Position numbers and translations under genes: made by a program. From assembly GCA_030148025.1 (NCBI GenBank), contig JASBUG010000039.1, positions 1 through 64,000 on the forward strand: 64,000 nt of DNA, in the 5' to 3' direction. Below, one piece after another: positions 8,245-16,705 of the stretch. Origin of the DNA: Flavobacteriaceae bacterium (GTDB lineage: Bacteria; Bacteroidota; Bacteroidia; Flavobacteriales; Flavobacteriaceae). Positions within the stretch are counted from its first letter, which is position 1. Each line of letters begins with the position of its first letter. A model generated the notes under the pieces. That model was not told the DNA's origin, made no database searches, and worked only from the letters and a program-made list of their open reading frames with translations.

Positions 8245-8674
8245 AATTTGTAATCACCAAGTTATTTCCGTTTGCTGTTACTCGGTATGCTTTTAAAGCA
8301 CATCGTAAATCACTATTGCCAACAGGTTGTCCCGAAAATAATTCATATTTATTAGCATCTGGACAACCACATGTACCTTCAATTCCAGAAATAGTTAATA
8401 CCGAACACGAACTTGGTGCGTGATTTGGGTCTGCTGCATCAAAGGCTGCATAACCAGTACCTGTATTAGTTACAATAATACCACCATTACCAGCATTAGA
8501 AATATAAACTGGGTTACTAGGGAATTGTAATTGGTTGTACTGTGGTAAACTAGTATTAATACTTACATTAACCCCTATATTTAATAAATGTCTACAATTA
8601 CTATTATTAATATTGCTCTTGCTACAAGAGAAGTAAGTTAATCCAATACACAGGATAAAAAAGGTCTTTTTCAT
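8243..8674 (-). CDS. Rieske-like lipoprotein with degenerate cluster motif
   Basis: Small secreted lipoprotein of about 143 residues. The N-terminus MKKTFFILCIGLTYFSC ends in a lipobox cysteine, so it should be membrane-anchored outside the cytoplasm. The C-terminal half reads like a Rieske domain: a first cysteine in SSCSVLT, then TCGCPDANKYELFSGQPV and ALKAYRV followed by VITN at the end. The histidines expected after each cysteine (CxH and CxxH) are missing, so it probably does not bind a normal 2Fe-2S cluster. I start at the ATG at 8674; in-frame ATGs at 8680 and 8695 would add residues ahead of the MKK start. Function unknown; divergent from greA. Confidence 0.6.
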   Translation of the reverse strand: MKKTFFILCIGLTYFSCSKSNINNSNCRHLLNIGVNVSINTSLPQYNQLQFPSNPVYISNAGNGGIIVTNTGTGYAAFDAADPNHAPSSCSVLTISGIEGTCGCPDANKYELFSGQPVGNSDLRCALKAYRVTANGNNLVITN

Positions 8675-8730
8675 GATCATGATTTTCGAGTGCAATTTAC
8701 AACAAAAAGCACTGTGAGTTAAATATTTTG

Positions 8731-8738
8731 TATATTTG
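8731..8738 (+). promoter_or_regulatory. -7 promoter box for greA
   Basis: TATATTTG is a perfect TAnnTTTG box. It predicts a start near 8744, so the mRNA would begin immediately before the first leader hairpin and have a leader of about 72 nt. Confidence 0.6.
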
Positions 8739-8745
8739 CTATAGG

Positions 8746-8794
8746 TCTCGTGAAAACGAGATTTTTTGATGCTGAACTCGTTTCAGCATCTTTT
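8746..8794 (+). promoter_or_regulatory. greA leader with two tandem terminator-like hairpins
   Basis: Hairpin 1 is TCTCGT (8746-8751) with ACGAGA (8756-8761) around a GAAA tetraloop, followed by six Ts. Hairpin 2 is GATGCTGA (8768-8775) with TCAGCATC (8783-8790), followed by TTTT. The right side of hairpin 1 (AAACGAG, 8754-8760) is perfectly complementary to CTCGTTT (8777-8783) in hairpin 2, so the two could exclude each other or form a pseudoknot. This looks like an attenuator or the source of short leader RNAs controlling greA-HIT expression. Structure is read by eye; regulation is inference. Confidence 0.55.
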
Positions 8795-8815
8795 ATTAAG
8801 TAAAACGATGAAGTT

Positions 8816-9292
8816 ATGAGTAACGTATCTTATTATACTGCAGAAGGATTAAAAAATTTAAGAGACGAGTTGCGTCAACTAAAAGATATAGAGCGCCCAA
8901 AAGCTTCTCAAGCAATTGCAGAAGCCAGAGATAAAGGAGATTTAAGTGAAAATGCAGAATACGATGCAGCCAAAGAAGCACAAGGATTATTAGAAATGAA
9001 AATTTCTAAACTTGAAGAAACATTGGCTAATGCAAGATTAATTGACGAGTCACAATTAGACACGTCAAAAGTATTGGTGTTATCTACCGTAAAAATAAAA
9101 AATCAGGTAAATGGTATGGAAATGACCTATACCTTGGTAGCTGATGGAGAAGCTGATTTAGCATCTGGGAAAATATCTGTAAATTCACCTATAGCTAAAG
9201 GCTTATTAGGAAAATCAGTTGGTGAGGTTGCCGAGATACAAGTGCCTAATGGCACTATGAAATTTGATGTTCTAGAAATAACCAGAGACTAA
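8816..9292 (+). CDS. greA: Transcription elongation factor GreA
   Basis: Rescues backtracked RNA polymerase by stimulating cleavage of the nascent RNA 3' end. The N-terminal coiled coil contains the acidic tip (DKGDLSENAEYDAAKEAQ), whose Asp and Glu reach the polymerase active site, followed by the FKBP-like C-terminal domain with NSPIAKGLLGKSVGE. At 158 residues it is full length. Its stop overlaps the ATG of the HIT gene by one base. The leader carries two terminator-like hairpins, so expression may be attenuated. Confidence 0.97.
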   Translation: MSNVSYYTAEGLKNLRDELRQLKDIERPKASQAIAEARDKGDLSENAEYDAAKEAQGLLEMKISKLEETLANARLIDESQLDTSKVLVLSTVKIKNQVNGMEMTYTLVADGEADLASGKISVNSPIAKGLLGKSVGEVAEIQVPNGTMKFDVLEITRD

Positions 9293-9684
9293 TGGCATCT
9301 ATTTTCACTAAAATAGTAAATGGGGATATACCTTGTTATAAGGTAGCCGAAACAGACCATTTTTTAGCGTTCCTGGATATTAATCCTAATGCCAAAGGAC
9401 ACACACTTTGCATACCTAAAAAAGAAGTTGACAAGATCTTCGACCTTGATGAAGATACTTATAATGGATTAATGGCGTTTTCTAGAAAAGTAGCCATGGC
9501 TATTGAAAAAACAGTTGACTGCAAACGGATAGGGATGTCTGTTATAGGTTTAGAAGTGCCTCATGTACATGTGCATTTAATTCCGTTACATACTATGGAA
9601 GATGCACGATTTACAACAAAAGTATCATCTTTAAGCTCTGAAGAGTTTGAAGCACTGGCAAAAGCTATTAATAGTAATCTATAA
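9292..9684 (+). CDS. HIT family nucleotide hydrolase
   Basis: Histidine-triad protein of 130 residues that hydrolyses nucleoside phosphoramidates or related AMP conjugates. The triad is seen as VPHVHVHLIPL near residue 97, and the N-terminal IFTKIVNGDIPCYKV segment is typical. Translationally coupled to greA (1-nt overlap), a common flavobacterial arrangement. Its 3' end overlaps the convergent histidine kinase by 6 nt. The physiological substrate is unknown. Confidence 0.92.
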   Translation: MASIFTKIVNGDIPCYKVAETDHFLAFLDINPNAKGHTLCIPKKEVDKIFDLDEDTYNGLMAFSRKVAMAIEKTVDCKRIGMSVIGLEVPHVHVHLIPLHTMEDARFTTKVSSLSSEEFEALAKAINSNL

Positions 9685-10839
9685 TTGTTTTAATGAAATT
9701 TGAATGGTCGTACCTTTTCCAATTTCGGAGTGTACGACTTTTATTTTGCCGTTATGGTAATCTTCAACAATACGTTTTGCTAATGACAAACCTAAGCCCC
9801 AACCACGTTTTTTACTTGTAAATCCAGGTTCAAAAATCTTTTTAAACAACTGTTTAGAAATTCCTTTTCCTGTATCGGTAACTCTTATATGAATAAATTT
9901 GTCATTAGGAATTACTTCAATTTTTAGATCACCCTTACCTTTCATTGCATCAATAGCATTCTTTACTAGGTTTTCTATGGTCCAGCTATATAATTGTTTG
10001 TTTAGCTGCACTTGTATATTACTTTCTGGAGCAACAAACTCAAAATTAACAAGCTTAGAAGAACGCGATTTTAAGTAGTTGTACGATTCTTTAGTTTCTT
10101 CAACAATATTAGCCGTTTCTAAGGCTGGGACAGATCCAATTTTGCTAAAACGCTCTGTTATGGTTTGTAAGCGATTAATATCTTTTTCAATTTCTTTAAT
10201 ATGATCAGGGTCAATATTTTCCATTTTCAAGATCTCGGTCCAACCAATTAACGACGATAAAGGTGTGCCGATTTGATGCGCCGTTTCTTTAGCCATTCCA
10301 GACCATAATTTGTTTTGTGTTGCAACTTTCGAGCTTTTATAGAAAAAGAATACAACCGCAGCAAAAAGAACAATTATTAAAACTAAAGCTAAAGGATAGT
10401 ACTTAAGCTTGTTAAGAAGAGGAGAATTGCCATAATACAAAGTTCCAGCGCTTTCAGTTTTATTGGTATACTGATTTAAATAGAGCAATTCTATAGGCTC
10501 ATTTTCCTTTTCAAATTGTTTTATTAATCTTTTTATGTATAAAGAATCTTTAGCCTTTTCATCATCAATATTGTTATAGTTATAACTACTGTCAATATTA
10601 AGAGTAATCATTGGTGTTGTACTATTTTTTGAAATTACTTTAAAGGCAAACTCATTGAGGTCTTCGTTTACATCTAAAGCTTTATGAATTTCACTTTGGG
10701 CTTCTGCCCAAATTTCCATTTTCACGCGTTCTTCTGCCTTAAAATGTTGAAAAAAGGTATATGTATTCCATAAAATAAGCGATATAATAGCAAAAGAAGC
10801 TATTATAATAATCCAACGTAAAATGTTTCTGTTGCTCAA
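9679..10839 (-). CDS. Membrane sensor histidine kinase
   Basis: 386 residues: a first membrane helix near residues 8-28, an extracytoplasmic sensor region of about 110 residues, a second helix (LALVLIIVLFAAVVFFF) and a cytoplasmic HisKA/HATPase_c core. The phospho-acceptor histidine is in AKETAHQIGTPLSS; the N box is NLVKNAIDAM and the G boxes are DTGKGISK and GWGLGLSLAK. Start codon is TTG at 10839, giving MSNRN. No response regulator is adjacent, so it is an orphan kinase whose partner lies elsewhere. The signal sensed is unknown. Confidence 0.9.
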   Translation of the reverse strand: MSNRNILRWIIIIASFAIISLILWNTYTFFQHFKAEERVKMEIWAEAQSEIHKALDVNEDLNEFAFKVISKNSTTPMITLNIDSSYNYNNIDDEKAKDSLYIKRLIKQFEKENEPIELLYLNQYTNKTESAGTLYYGNSPLLNKLKYYPLALVLIIVLFAAVVFFFYKSSKVATQNKLWSGMAKETAHQIGTPLSSLIGWTEILKMENIDPDHIKEIEKDINRLQTITERFSKIGSVPALETANIVEETKESYNYLKSRSSKLVNFEFVAPESNIQVQLNKQLYSWTIENLVKNAIDAMKGKGDLKIEVIPNDKFIHIRVTDTGKGISKQLFKKIFEPGFTSKKRGWGLGLSLAKRIVEDYHNGKIKVVHSEIGKGTTIQISLKQL

Positions 10840-10941
10840 AAAAAAGTGATCTTAAAATGTAATTCTAAATATAATGCAATTATGTTAATATTATTGTTCT
10901 AGTTGTTAGTAAAAATGGTTTTTAGTTAATACATAGATTCT

Positions 10942-10949
10942 TAACTTTG
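10942..10949 (+). promoter_or_regulatory. -7 promoter box for the flavin reductase gene
   Basis: TAACTTTG matches TAnnTTTG, 17 nt upstream of the ATG at 10967, so the leader is very short. Confidence 0.5.
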
Positions 10950-10966
10950 CTCAAATTTAAAAGCAA

Positions 10967-11836
10967 ATGATTTCATTTGAACCTAAAGAACTTTCGGTTA
11001 AAAACTTACATGGTTATTTATTGAGTTCGGTCGCACCAAGACCAATAGCATTTGCTAGTACAATTGATGCTGAGGGGAACCCAAACTTATCACCATTTAG
11101 TTTTTTTAATGTATTTAGTGCTAATCCGCCAATTATGGTGTTTTCACCAGCTAGACGTGTTAAGAACAATACAATAAAACACACTTTGGAAAATGCTGAA
11201 GCTGTTAAAGAAGTGGTGATTAATGTTGTTAATTTTGATATTGTTCAGCAAATGTCGTTAAGTAGCACAGAATACCCAGAAGGGGTTAATGAGTTTGATA
11301 AGGCAGGGTTAACAATGTTAGCTTCAGATATTGTAAAGCCATATCGTGTTGCAGAATCTCCAGTTCAGTTTGAATGTAAGGTAAACGATATTGTTAAGTT
11401 AGGTACTGAAGGAGGTGCTGGAAATTTGATTATTTGTGAAGTTGTAAAAATGCACATTGCAGAAGAGGTGCTCAATGAAGATAAAACTATAAATCAAGAA
11501 CAACTTGATCTTGTGGCGAGAGCAGGAGGTAGTTATTACAGTCGCGCGAATAAGGGCTTTTTTGAAATCCCTAAACCATTGTCAACACTTGGTATTGGTG
11601 TAGATGCTATGCCAGAACATGTAAGAAATAGTATGATATTAACTGGGAACGATTTAGGGATGCTAGGAAATGTTGAAGCATTACCATCAAAAAAAGACAT
11701 AGAAAGTTTTTTAAAAGATGTTAGTGAGCGCTACCCGAACGTTCGTGAAACCTCGCATAGAGAAAAACATAAAATTGCGCGAAACTATTTAAGCTACGGC
11801 GATGTTGAAAGCGCATGGAAATTATTATTAAGTTAA
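10967..11836 (+). CDS. Flavin reductase-like domain protein
   Basis: 289-residue protein of the flavin-reductase-like FMN-binding family (split barrel). The N-terminal FMN region is recognisable: SVAPRPIAFASTIDAEG followed by NLSPFSFFNVFSANPP. The C-terminal 80 residues form an extension not needed for FMN binding. Such proteins reduce flavin with NAD(P)H or act as FMN oxidoreductases; the substrate here is not predictable. It is followed 33 nt later by DUF3127 on the same strand and probably shares its transcript. Confidence 0.85.
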   Translation: MISFEPKELSVKNLHGYLLSSVAPRPIAFASTIDAEGNPNLSPFSFFNVFSANPPIMVFSPARRVKNNTIKHTLENAEAVKEVVINVVNFDIVQQMSLSSTEYPEGVNEFDKAGLTMLASDIVKPYRVAESPVQFECKVNDIVKLGTEGGAGNLIICEVVKMHIAEEVLNEDKTINQEQLDLVARAGGSYYSRANKGFFEIPKPLSTLGIGVDAMPEHVRNSMILTGNDLGMLGNVEALPSKKDIESFLKDVSERYPNVRETSHREKHKIARNYLSYGDVESAWKLLLS

Positions 11837-11869
11837 AAAGAATAAATTTAGAACAGAAAATAAGTATAG

Positions 11870-12244
11870 ATGGAAGTACAAGGAAGAATTAAAGTAATTG
11901 GAGAAACGCAAACATTTGGTGCCAACGGATTTAGAAAGAGAGAAATTGTTGTAACTACAGAAGAACAATATCCGCAACACATCATGATAGAGTTTGTTCA
12001 AGACAAAACAGATTTATTAAACAGCTATCAAGTTGGTCAGCAAGTAAAAATAAATATCAATTTACGAGGAAGAGAATGGGTAAACCCACAAGGGGAAACA
12101 AAATACTTTAACTCAATTCAAGGATGGCGTATAGAAGCGCTTCAAGCTGAAACAAATGGAAACGTGCCACCTGTACCGCCAGCTGAAGCTTTTGAACCAG
12201 CAGATAATTTAAATGAAGGAGATCATGACGATCTACCATTTTAA
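11870..12244 (+). CDS. DUF3127 family protein, OB-fold-like with SSB-like tail
   Basis: A 124-residue protein I recognise as DUF3127. The first 85 residues alternate short beta strands (MEVQGRIKVIGETQTF, KREIVVTTEE, VKININLRGREW), which fits a small OB-type barrel. A Pro- and acid-rich linker follows and the chain ends in DDLPF, very like the acidic C-terminal tip of bacterial SSB. This suggests single-strand nucleic acid binding or mimicry of the SSB tip that recruits repair proteins, but no function is established. Strong terminator follows. Confidence 0.75.
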   Translation: MEVQGRIKVIGETQTFGANGFRKREIVVTTEEQYPQHIMIEFVQDKTDLLNSYQVGQQVKININLRGREWVNPQGETKYFNSIQGWRIEALQAETNGNVPPVPPAEAFEPADNLNEGDHDDLPF

Positions 12245-12264
12245 TTAAACCGAGTTAAAAAGAT

Positions 12265-12299
12265 AAAAAGCCTTAATGTTTAAACATTAAGGCTTTTTT
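12265..12299. terminator. Intrinsic terminator after DUF3127
   Basis: AAAAAGCCTTAATGTTT pairs perfectly with AAACATTAAGGCTTTTTT with almost no loop bases, and ends in six Ts. It ends 29 nt before the atoE ATG and is symmetric enough to work from either strand. Confidence 0.92.
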
Positions 12300-12328
12300 C
12301 TTGAATGAAATTATGTTATTTTTCAACT

Positions 12329-13705
12329 ATGAACATCACTAAAGCAATTGAAACTGTTTTTAAAAGGTATTTGCCCTCTCCTTTTACCATTGCCATTATT
12401 TTAACACTTTTAACCATAGTTTTAGCATTGGTCTTTACAGAGCCAGTATCAGGTGAAAATCAATTATTTAGTATTTTGTCTTTTTGGGAGCAAGGTATTT
12501 GGAATAATGGGCTATTGGTTTTTGCCTACCAAATGATGCTTATTTTGGTACTTGGTCATGTGCTGGTTTTAAGTAAACCTGCTAATAGGGTGATTGTTAG
12601 TTTATCAAAAAATGTCACGAATACAACTAGTGCTGTTATTTTAGTTAGTATAACTACTATGCTTGCTGCATTTTTAAATTGGGGACTTGGATTAATATTT
12701 GGGGCGATTTTAGCACGAAAAGTTGGCGAACATGCTCAGAAGAATAACATACCAATAAACTACCCATTAGTGGGCGCTGCAGGATATGTAGGCCTTATGG
12801 TTTGGCATGGTGGGATTAGTGGGTCTGCTCCAATTAAAGTTGCTGAGAATAACCATATTCGTGATTTCATGTCAGGAATATCTTCGACTGATTACAGCTC
12901 TCAAATACCTGAGAGTATTGGTTTTGATGCGACAATTTTTAGTTGGTGGAATTTATTACTGTTTGGAATACTCTTAGTATTAGTGCCTTTTGTTTTAAGT
13001 AGAATTGCTAAGTCTACAAAACCTACAAATTTTCAATTAGACGATTATAAGTTTGAACAGCACACTTTAGAAGCTATTGAAGGCGCCGAAAAACTGGATT
13101 ACTCAAAGGTTGTTGGAATAGGTTTTGGAATAGTTTTACTAACGACCTTTTTCTACCAATACTGGAGTAACCTTATATCCTTACAGATCACACCTAACAT
13201 GCTTAATTTTTTCATGTTAGGCATGGCGATTGTATTACATAAAAATTTTAGAAACTTTTTGAATGCCGTTGAAGAAGCTATAAAGGGAACTTCTGGAATT
13301 TTAATTCAATTCCCCTTGTATTTTGGCATTATGGGCATCATGAAAAGTACAGGAATGGTTGTGATGATCTCCGATTTTTTTGTGTCGGTCGCAACCGAAA
13401 CCACCTTGCCTATTTTTACTTTTTTTAGTGCAGGTTTGGTTAATGTTTTTGTGCCTAGTGGTGGTGGGCAGTGGGCCATACAAGGTCCTATTGTAATAGA
13501 ATCGGCCTTAAAATTAGGAGTACCGCTTCCAAAAGCTATTATGGCTCTGTCTTATGGAGATCAAATTACAAATATGCTGCAACCTTTTTGGGCTTTACCT
13601 TTATTAGGGATAACTAAGTTAAAGGCTAAGGAAATACTACCATACACACTTTTATTAATGTTAGTAGGTACTGCCGTATTTATTTTAGGATTACTGTTAT
13701 TGTAA
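12329..13705 (+). CDS. atoE: Short-chain fatty acid transporter, AtoE family
   Basis: Polytopic inner-membrane permease with about twelve hydrophobic segments, 458 residues from the chosen start. Conserved family pieces include VGLMVWHGGISGSAPI and the late FVPSGGGQWAIQGPI motif, which resembles anion-transporter hairpins. AtoE-type proteins take up acetoacetate or short-chain fatty acids. I start at the ATG at 12329 (MNITKAIETVF) rather than 12305 because the alignable family begins there. The stop codon is immediately followed by the ATG of aat, so the two are cotranscribed. Confidence 0.85.
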   Translation: MNITKAIETVFKRYLPSPFTIAIILTLLTIVLALVFTEPVSGENQLFSILSFWEQGIWNNGLLVFAYQMMLILVLGHVLVLSKPANRVIVSLSKNVTNTTSAVILVSITTMLAAFLNWGLGLIFGAILARKVGEHAQKNNIPINYPLVGAAGYVGLMVWHGGISGSAPIKVAENNHIRDFMSGISSTDYSSQIPESIGFDATIFSWWNLLLFGILLVLVPFVLSRIAKSTKPTNFQLDDYKFEQHTLEAIEGAEKLDYSKVVGIGFGIVLLTTFFYQYWSNLISLQITPNMLNFFMLGMAIVLHKNFRNFLNAVEEAIKGTSGILIQFPLYFGIMGIMKSTGMVVMISDFFVSVATETTLPIFTFFSAGLVNVFVPSGGGQWAIQGPIVIESALKLGVPLPKAIMALSYGDQITNMLQPFWALPLLGITKLKAKEILPYTLLLMLVGTAVFILGLLLL

Positions 13706-14332
13706 ATGCATTATTTAACCAAAGAAATAAAATTTCCCGATGTGTCACTAGCCTCAGAGGACGGATTACTTGCAATAGGTGGGGATTTATCTGTTGAACG
13801 TTTACTTCTGGCCTATAAAAATGGTATTTTTCCTTGGTATGAAAATGGACAGCCAATTTTATGGTGGTCCCCAAATCCCAGATTTGTATTGTTTCCAGAA
13901 AAACTAAAAGTATCTAAAAGTATGCGAAAAGAACTTACTACTTGCGGATATACGGTAACTATTAATAAAGATTTTAAAGGCGTTATTAATGAATGTGCAA
14001 AGATTAAAAGAGAGGGACAAGCAGATACATGGATAACAAACGATATGATAAATGCTTATATTGAATTGCATAAATTAGGCTATGCAAAATCTGTTGAAGT
14101 ATGGGAAAATGAATCTCTCATAGCTGGTTGTTATGGAATAGATTTAGGAAATGAGGTGTTTTGTGGAGAAAGTATGTTTACAAAAAAAAGTAATGCTAGT
14201 AAGGTCGGGTTTATAACTTTTATACATAACACAAATTATAAATTAATTGATTGTCAGGTGTATACAAATCATTTGCAAAGTTTGGGTGCAGAGGAGATTT
14301 CTAGAACAGACTTTTTAAGTTATTTAAGTTGA
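13706..14332 (+). CDS. aat: Leucyl/phenylalanyl-tRNA-protein transferase
   Basis: Adds Leu or Phe from aminoacyl-tRNA to proteins with N-terminal Arg or Lys, marking them for ClpAP (N-degron pathway). Seen: the IFPWYENGQPILWWSPNPR segment near residue 40 with the PRFVLFPEKL continuation, and GCYGIDLGNEVFCGESMF in the GNAT-like domain. 208 residues, normal. It abuts atoE with no spacer. The 3' end is followed by 58 nt before the first ppk2 gene. Confidence 0.95.
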   Translation: MHYLTKEIKFPDVSLASEDGLLAIGGDLSVERLLLAYKNGIFPWYENGQPILWWSPNPRFVLFPEKLKVSKSMRKELTTCGYTVTINKDFKGVINECAKIKREGQADTWITNDMINAYIELHKLGYAKSVEVWENESLIAGCYGIDLGNEVFCGESMFTKKSNASKVGFITFIHNTNYKLIDCQVYTNHLQSLGAEEISRTDFLSYLS

Positions 14333-14390
14333 TATTTATCATATTTTCTGTACAATAGATTTAGGAAATTAGTAGAACTAAACCATTTTT

Positions 14391-15239
14391 ATGCTAACAC
14401 AAGAAGATTTTTTAACATACAAAAACATAGACACTTTTTTAAAGATCGTAGAAGAAAAAGTTGAACCAGAACGTTACCAATCCATTAAGAATACCATTCA
14501 ATATGAGAAGGAATTATTGCAGTTACAAGCAGAACTGGTAGACTTACAACATTGGGTGGCAAAAAATAACAAACGTGTTTGCGTTATTTTTGAAGGAAGA
14601 GATGCTGCGGGTAAAGGCGGTGCTATACGTAGATTTGCCGAACATTTAAATCCGCGTTCCATGCGCATTGTGGCACTTACTAAACCTACCGATGTTGAAA
14701 GAGGGCAATGGTATTTTAGACGCTACATTAAAGAGTTGCCCAATCCAGGTGAAATAGTATTCTTTGACCGAAGTTGGTACAACCGAGCTGTAGTTGAACC
14801 AGTTATGGGATTCTGTAATGATGAACAGTACGAAAAGTTTATGGTACAAGTGCCTGAATTTGAACATATGCTATATGAGGATGGTGTAGACATTATCAAG
14901 TTTTGGTTCTCCATTTCAAAAGACGAACAAGAAAGACGATTTGATTCAAGACTTCAAAATCCATTGAAACGATGGAAGTTTAGTGAAGTAGATAAAGAAG
15001 GTCAAAAGCTATGGGATAAATATACCTACTACAAAGAACAAATGTTTGGAAAAACACATACTACATTTAGTCCGTGGATAATTGTTAAGACAAATAACAA
15101 AAAGCAAGCGAGATTAGAGAGTATTAGGCATGTACTTTCACGATTTGATTATGAAGGGAAAGGAAATTCTGGAACCACGACACTTCCAGACCCTAATGTA
15201 GTACAACGTTATCACAGAATGGTAAAACAAATTGACTAA
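14391..15239 (+). CDS. ppk2: Polyphosphate kinase 2, first tandem copy
   Basis: Uses inorganic polyphosphate to phosphorylate nucleotides (NDP to NTP in class I). Walker A is GRDAAGKGGAIRRF near residue 67; the lid and Walker B region is FFDRSWYNRAVVEPVMGFC near residue 125. The one-domain, 282-residue form fits class I PPK2. Its stop is only 4 nt before the ATG of a second ppk2 homologue, so they form an operon. The N-terminal 40 residues differ from the second copy, while the catalytic part is clearly paralogous. Confidence 0.93.
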   Translation: MLTQEDFLTYKNIDTFLKIVEEKVEPERYQSIKNTIQYEKELLQLQAELVDLQHWVAKNNKRVCVIFEGRDAAGKGGAIRRFAEHLNPRSMRIVALTKPTDVERGQWYFRRYIKELPNPGEIVFFDRSWYNRAVVEPVMGFCNDEQYEKFMVQVPEFEHMLYEDGVDIIKFWFSISKDEQERRFDSRLQNPLKRWKFSEVDKEGQKLWDKYTYYKEQMFGKTHTTFSPWIIVKTNNKKQARLESIRHVLSRFDYEGKGNSGTTTLPDPNVVQRYHRMVKQID

Positions 15240-15243
15240 TTGT

Positions 15244-16065
15244 ATGGAAAAATTAACAGCAAAAGATATAAAGCAACTCAATACCAAAAAGGGACTGAAG
15301 TTATTAATAAGCGATAAAGATATAAGCCTTTCAAAGGTGTTACGAACTGTAAACTACGAATCTCGCTTAAAGAAATTACAGGAAGAACTTATCAAGCTAC
15401 AGCATTGGGTAGTTAGTAATAATGAAAAAGTGGTTGTTATTTTCGAAGGGAGAGATGCGGCAGGAAAAGGTGGTGCCATAAGGCGTATGACCGAGCATTT
15501 AAACCCCAGAGAGTTTAGGGTGGTTGCATTGCCAAAACCTAGTGATGAGGAAAAGGGACAATGGTATTTTCAGCGATATATAAATCAACTTCCAAGAGAA
15601 GGTAAAATAGTATTCTTCGATAGAAGCTGGTATAATAGAGCAGTTGTAGAACCAGTTAATGGCTTTTGTACAGAACAAGAATATCATACATTCATGAATC
15701 AAGTCAATGAATTTGAACGTATGATATCTGAATCGGGAATTAGATTGGTCAAATTTTATTTTTCTATATCTAAAGATGAACAGATAAAACGTTTTGAAGA
15801 TATTAAATCAAGTCCTATAAAAAAATGGAAATACAGTGCTGTAGATCAAAAAGCTATAGGGCTATGGGATGATTATACCGATTATAAAAAGAAGATGTTT
15901 GCTAAAACTAATACAGCCACAGCTCCGTGGATTGTTATAAAGGCAAATCGAAAAATGAAAGCCCGTATTGAAGCTATCGAAAAGGTGTTAGAAATTATTC
16001 CCTACAACCCAAAAGATAAAGAAGTTATACAGCATATTGAAGTAGAAGAGAAAGAAGTTGGTTAA
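15244..16065 (+). CDS. ppk2: Polyphosphate kinase 2, second tandem copy
   Basis: Paralogue of the preceding gene with the same catalytic blocks: GRDAAGKGGAIRRM, QWYFQRYINQLP, FFDRSWYNRAVVEPVNGFC. I use the ATG at 15244 (MEKLTAKDIK); an in-frame TTG at 15232 overlaps the upstream gene and is less likely. 273 residues. Two adjacent copies may differ in preferred nucleotide or in direction of phosphate transfer, or assemble as a mixed oligomer; this is inference. The stop overlaps the convergent tag gene. Confidence 0.92.
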   Translation: MEKLTAKDIKQLNTKKGLKLLISDKDISLSKVLRTVNYESRLKKLQEELIKLQHWVVSNNEKVVVIFEGRDAAGKGGAIRRMTEHLNPREFRVVALPKPSDEEKGQWYFQRYINQLPREGKIVFFDRSWYNRAVVEPVNGFCTEQEYHTFMNQVNEFERMISESGIRLVKFYFSISKDEQIKRFEDIKSSPIKKWKYSAVDQKAIGLWDDYTDYKKKMFAKTNTATAPWIVIKANRKMKARIEAIEKVLEIIPYNPKDKEVIQHIEVEEKEVG

Positions 16066-16628
16066 ACTTCGTTATATCTAAAACAACTAGTTTCATGATC
16101 ATTTACCATGCCTGTGGCTTGCATATGAGCGTAAACAACCGTAGTGCCTACAAATTTAAAACCACGCTTTTTTAAATCCTTGCTAATAGTATCGCTTAAA
16201 GGCGTATTGGCTGGAACTTCTTTTAAAGAGGGAAAGGCGTTTTTTATAGGTGCTCCATCAACAAAGCCCCAAATGTATTTACTAAAGCTTCCAAATTCTT
16301 TTTGAATTTTAATAAAGGCTTGAGCATTGGTAATAGTGGCATTTATTTTTAATTTGTTGCGAATAATACCAGCATCTTGAAGTAGCTCATTAATTTTGTC
16401 CTGATTATAATTGGCTATCTTTTTATAATCAAAACCATCAAATGCGTTTCTGAAATTTTCACGCTTTCGTAAAACTGTGATCCAACTCAAACCTGCTTGA
16501 AATGTTTCAAGTATTAAGAATTCAAAAAGTGTGTCGTCATCATAAACAGGTTTGCCCCATTCTTCATCATGATAAGCTTCGTACAAAGGATCTCCTACGC
16601 ACCACGCACATCTGTGTTTATCACTCAT
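16062..16628 (-). CDS. tag: DNA-3-methyladenine glycosylase I
   Basis: Excises 3-methyladenine from DNA at the start of base-excision repair. The N-terminal zinc and substrate region is typical (RCAWCVGDPLYEAYHDEEWG), followed by FEFLILETFQAGLSW, and the C-terminal zinc ligands lie in VYAHMQATGMVNDHETSCF. 188 residues, full length. It converges on ppk2 with a 4-nt overlap. A second alkylation-related gene, an alkyltransferase-like protein, lies 30 kb away in this window. Confidence 0.96.
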   Translation of the reverse strand: MSDKHRCAWCVGDPLYEAYHDEEWGKPVYDDDTLFEFLILETFQAGLSWITVLRKRENFRNAFDGFDYKKIANYNQDKINELLQDAGIIRNKLKINATITNAQAFIKIQKEFGSFSKYIWGFVDGAPIKNAFPSLKEVPANTPLSDTISKDLKKRGFKFVGTTVVYAHMQATGMVNDHETSCFRYNEV

Positions 16629-16705
16629 AGTTCTGTTTTGTAAGTTTTTGATTTAAAGATAGACATAGTATGACATATATCATCTATTATAAAAATGGAA
16701 GATAC

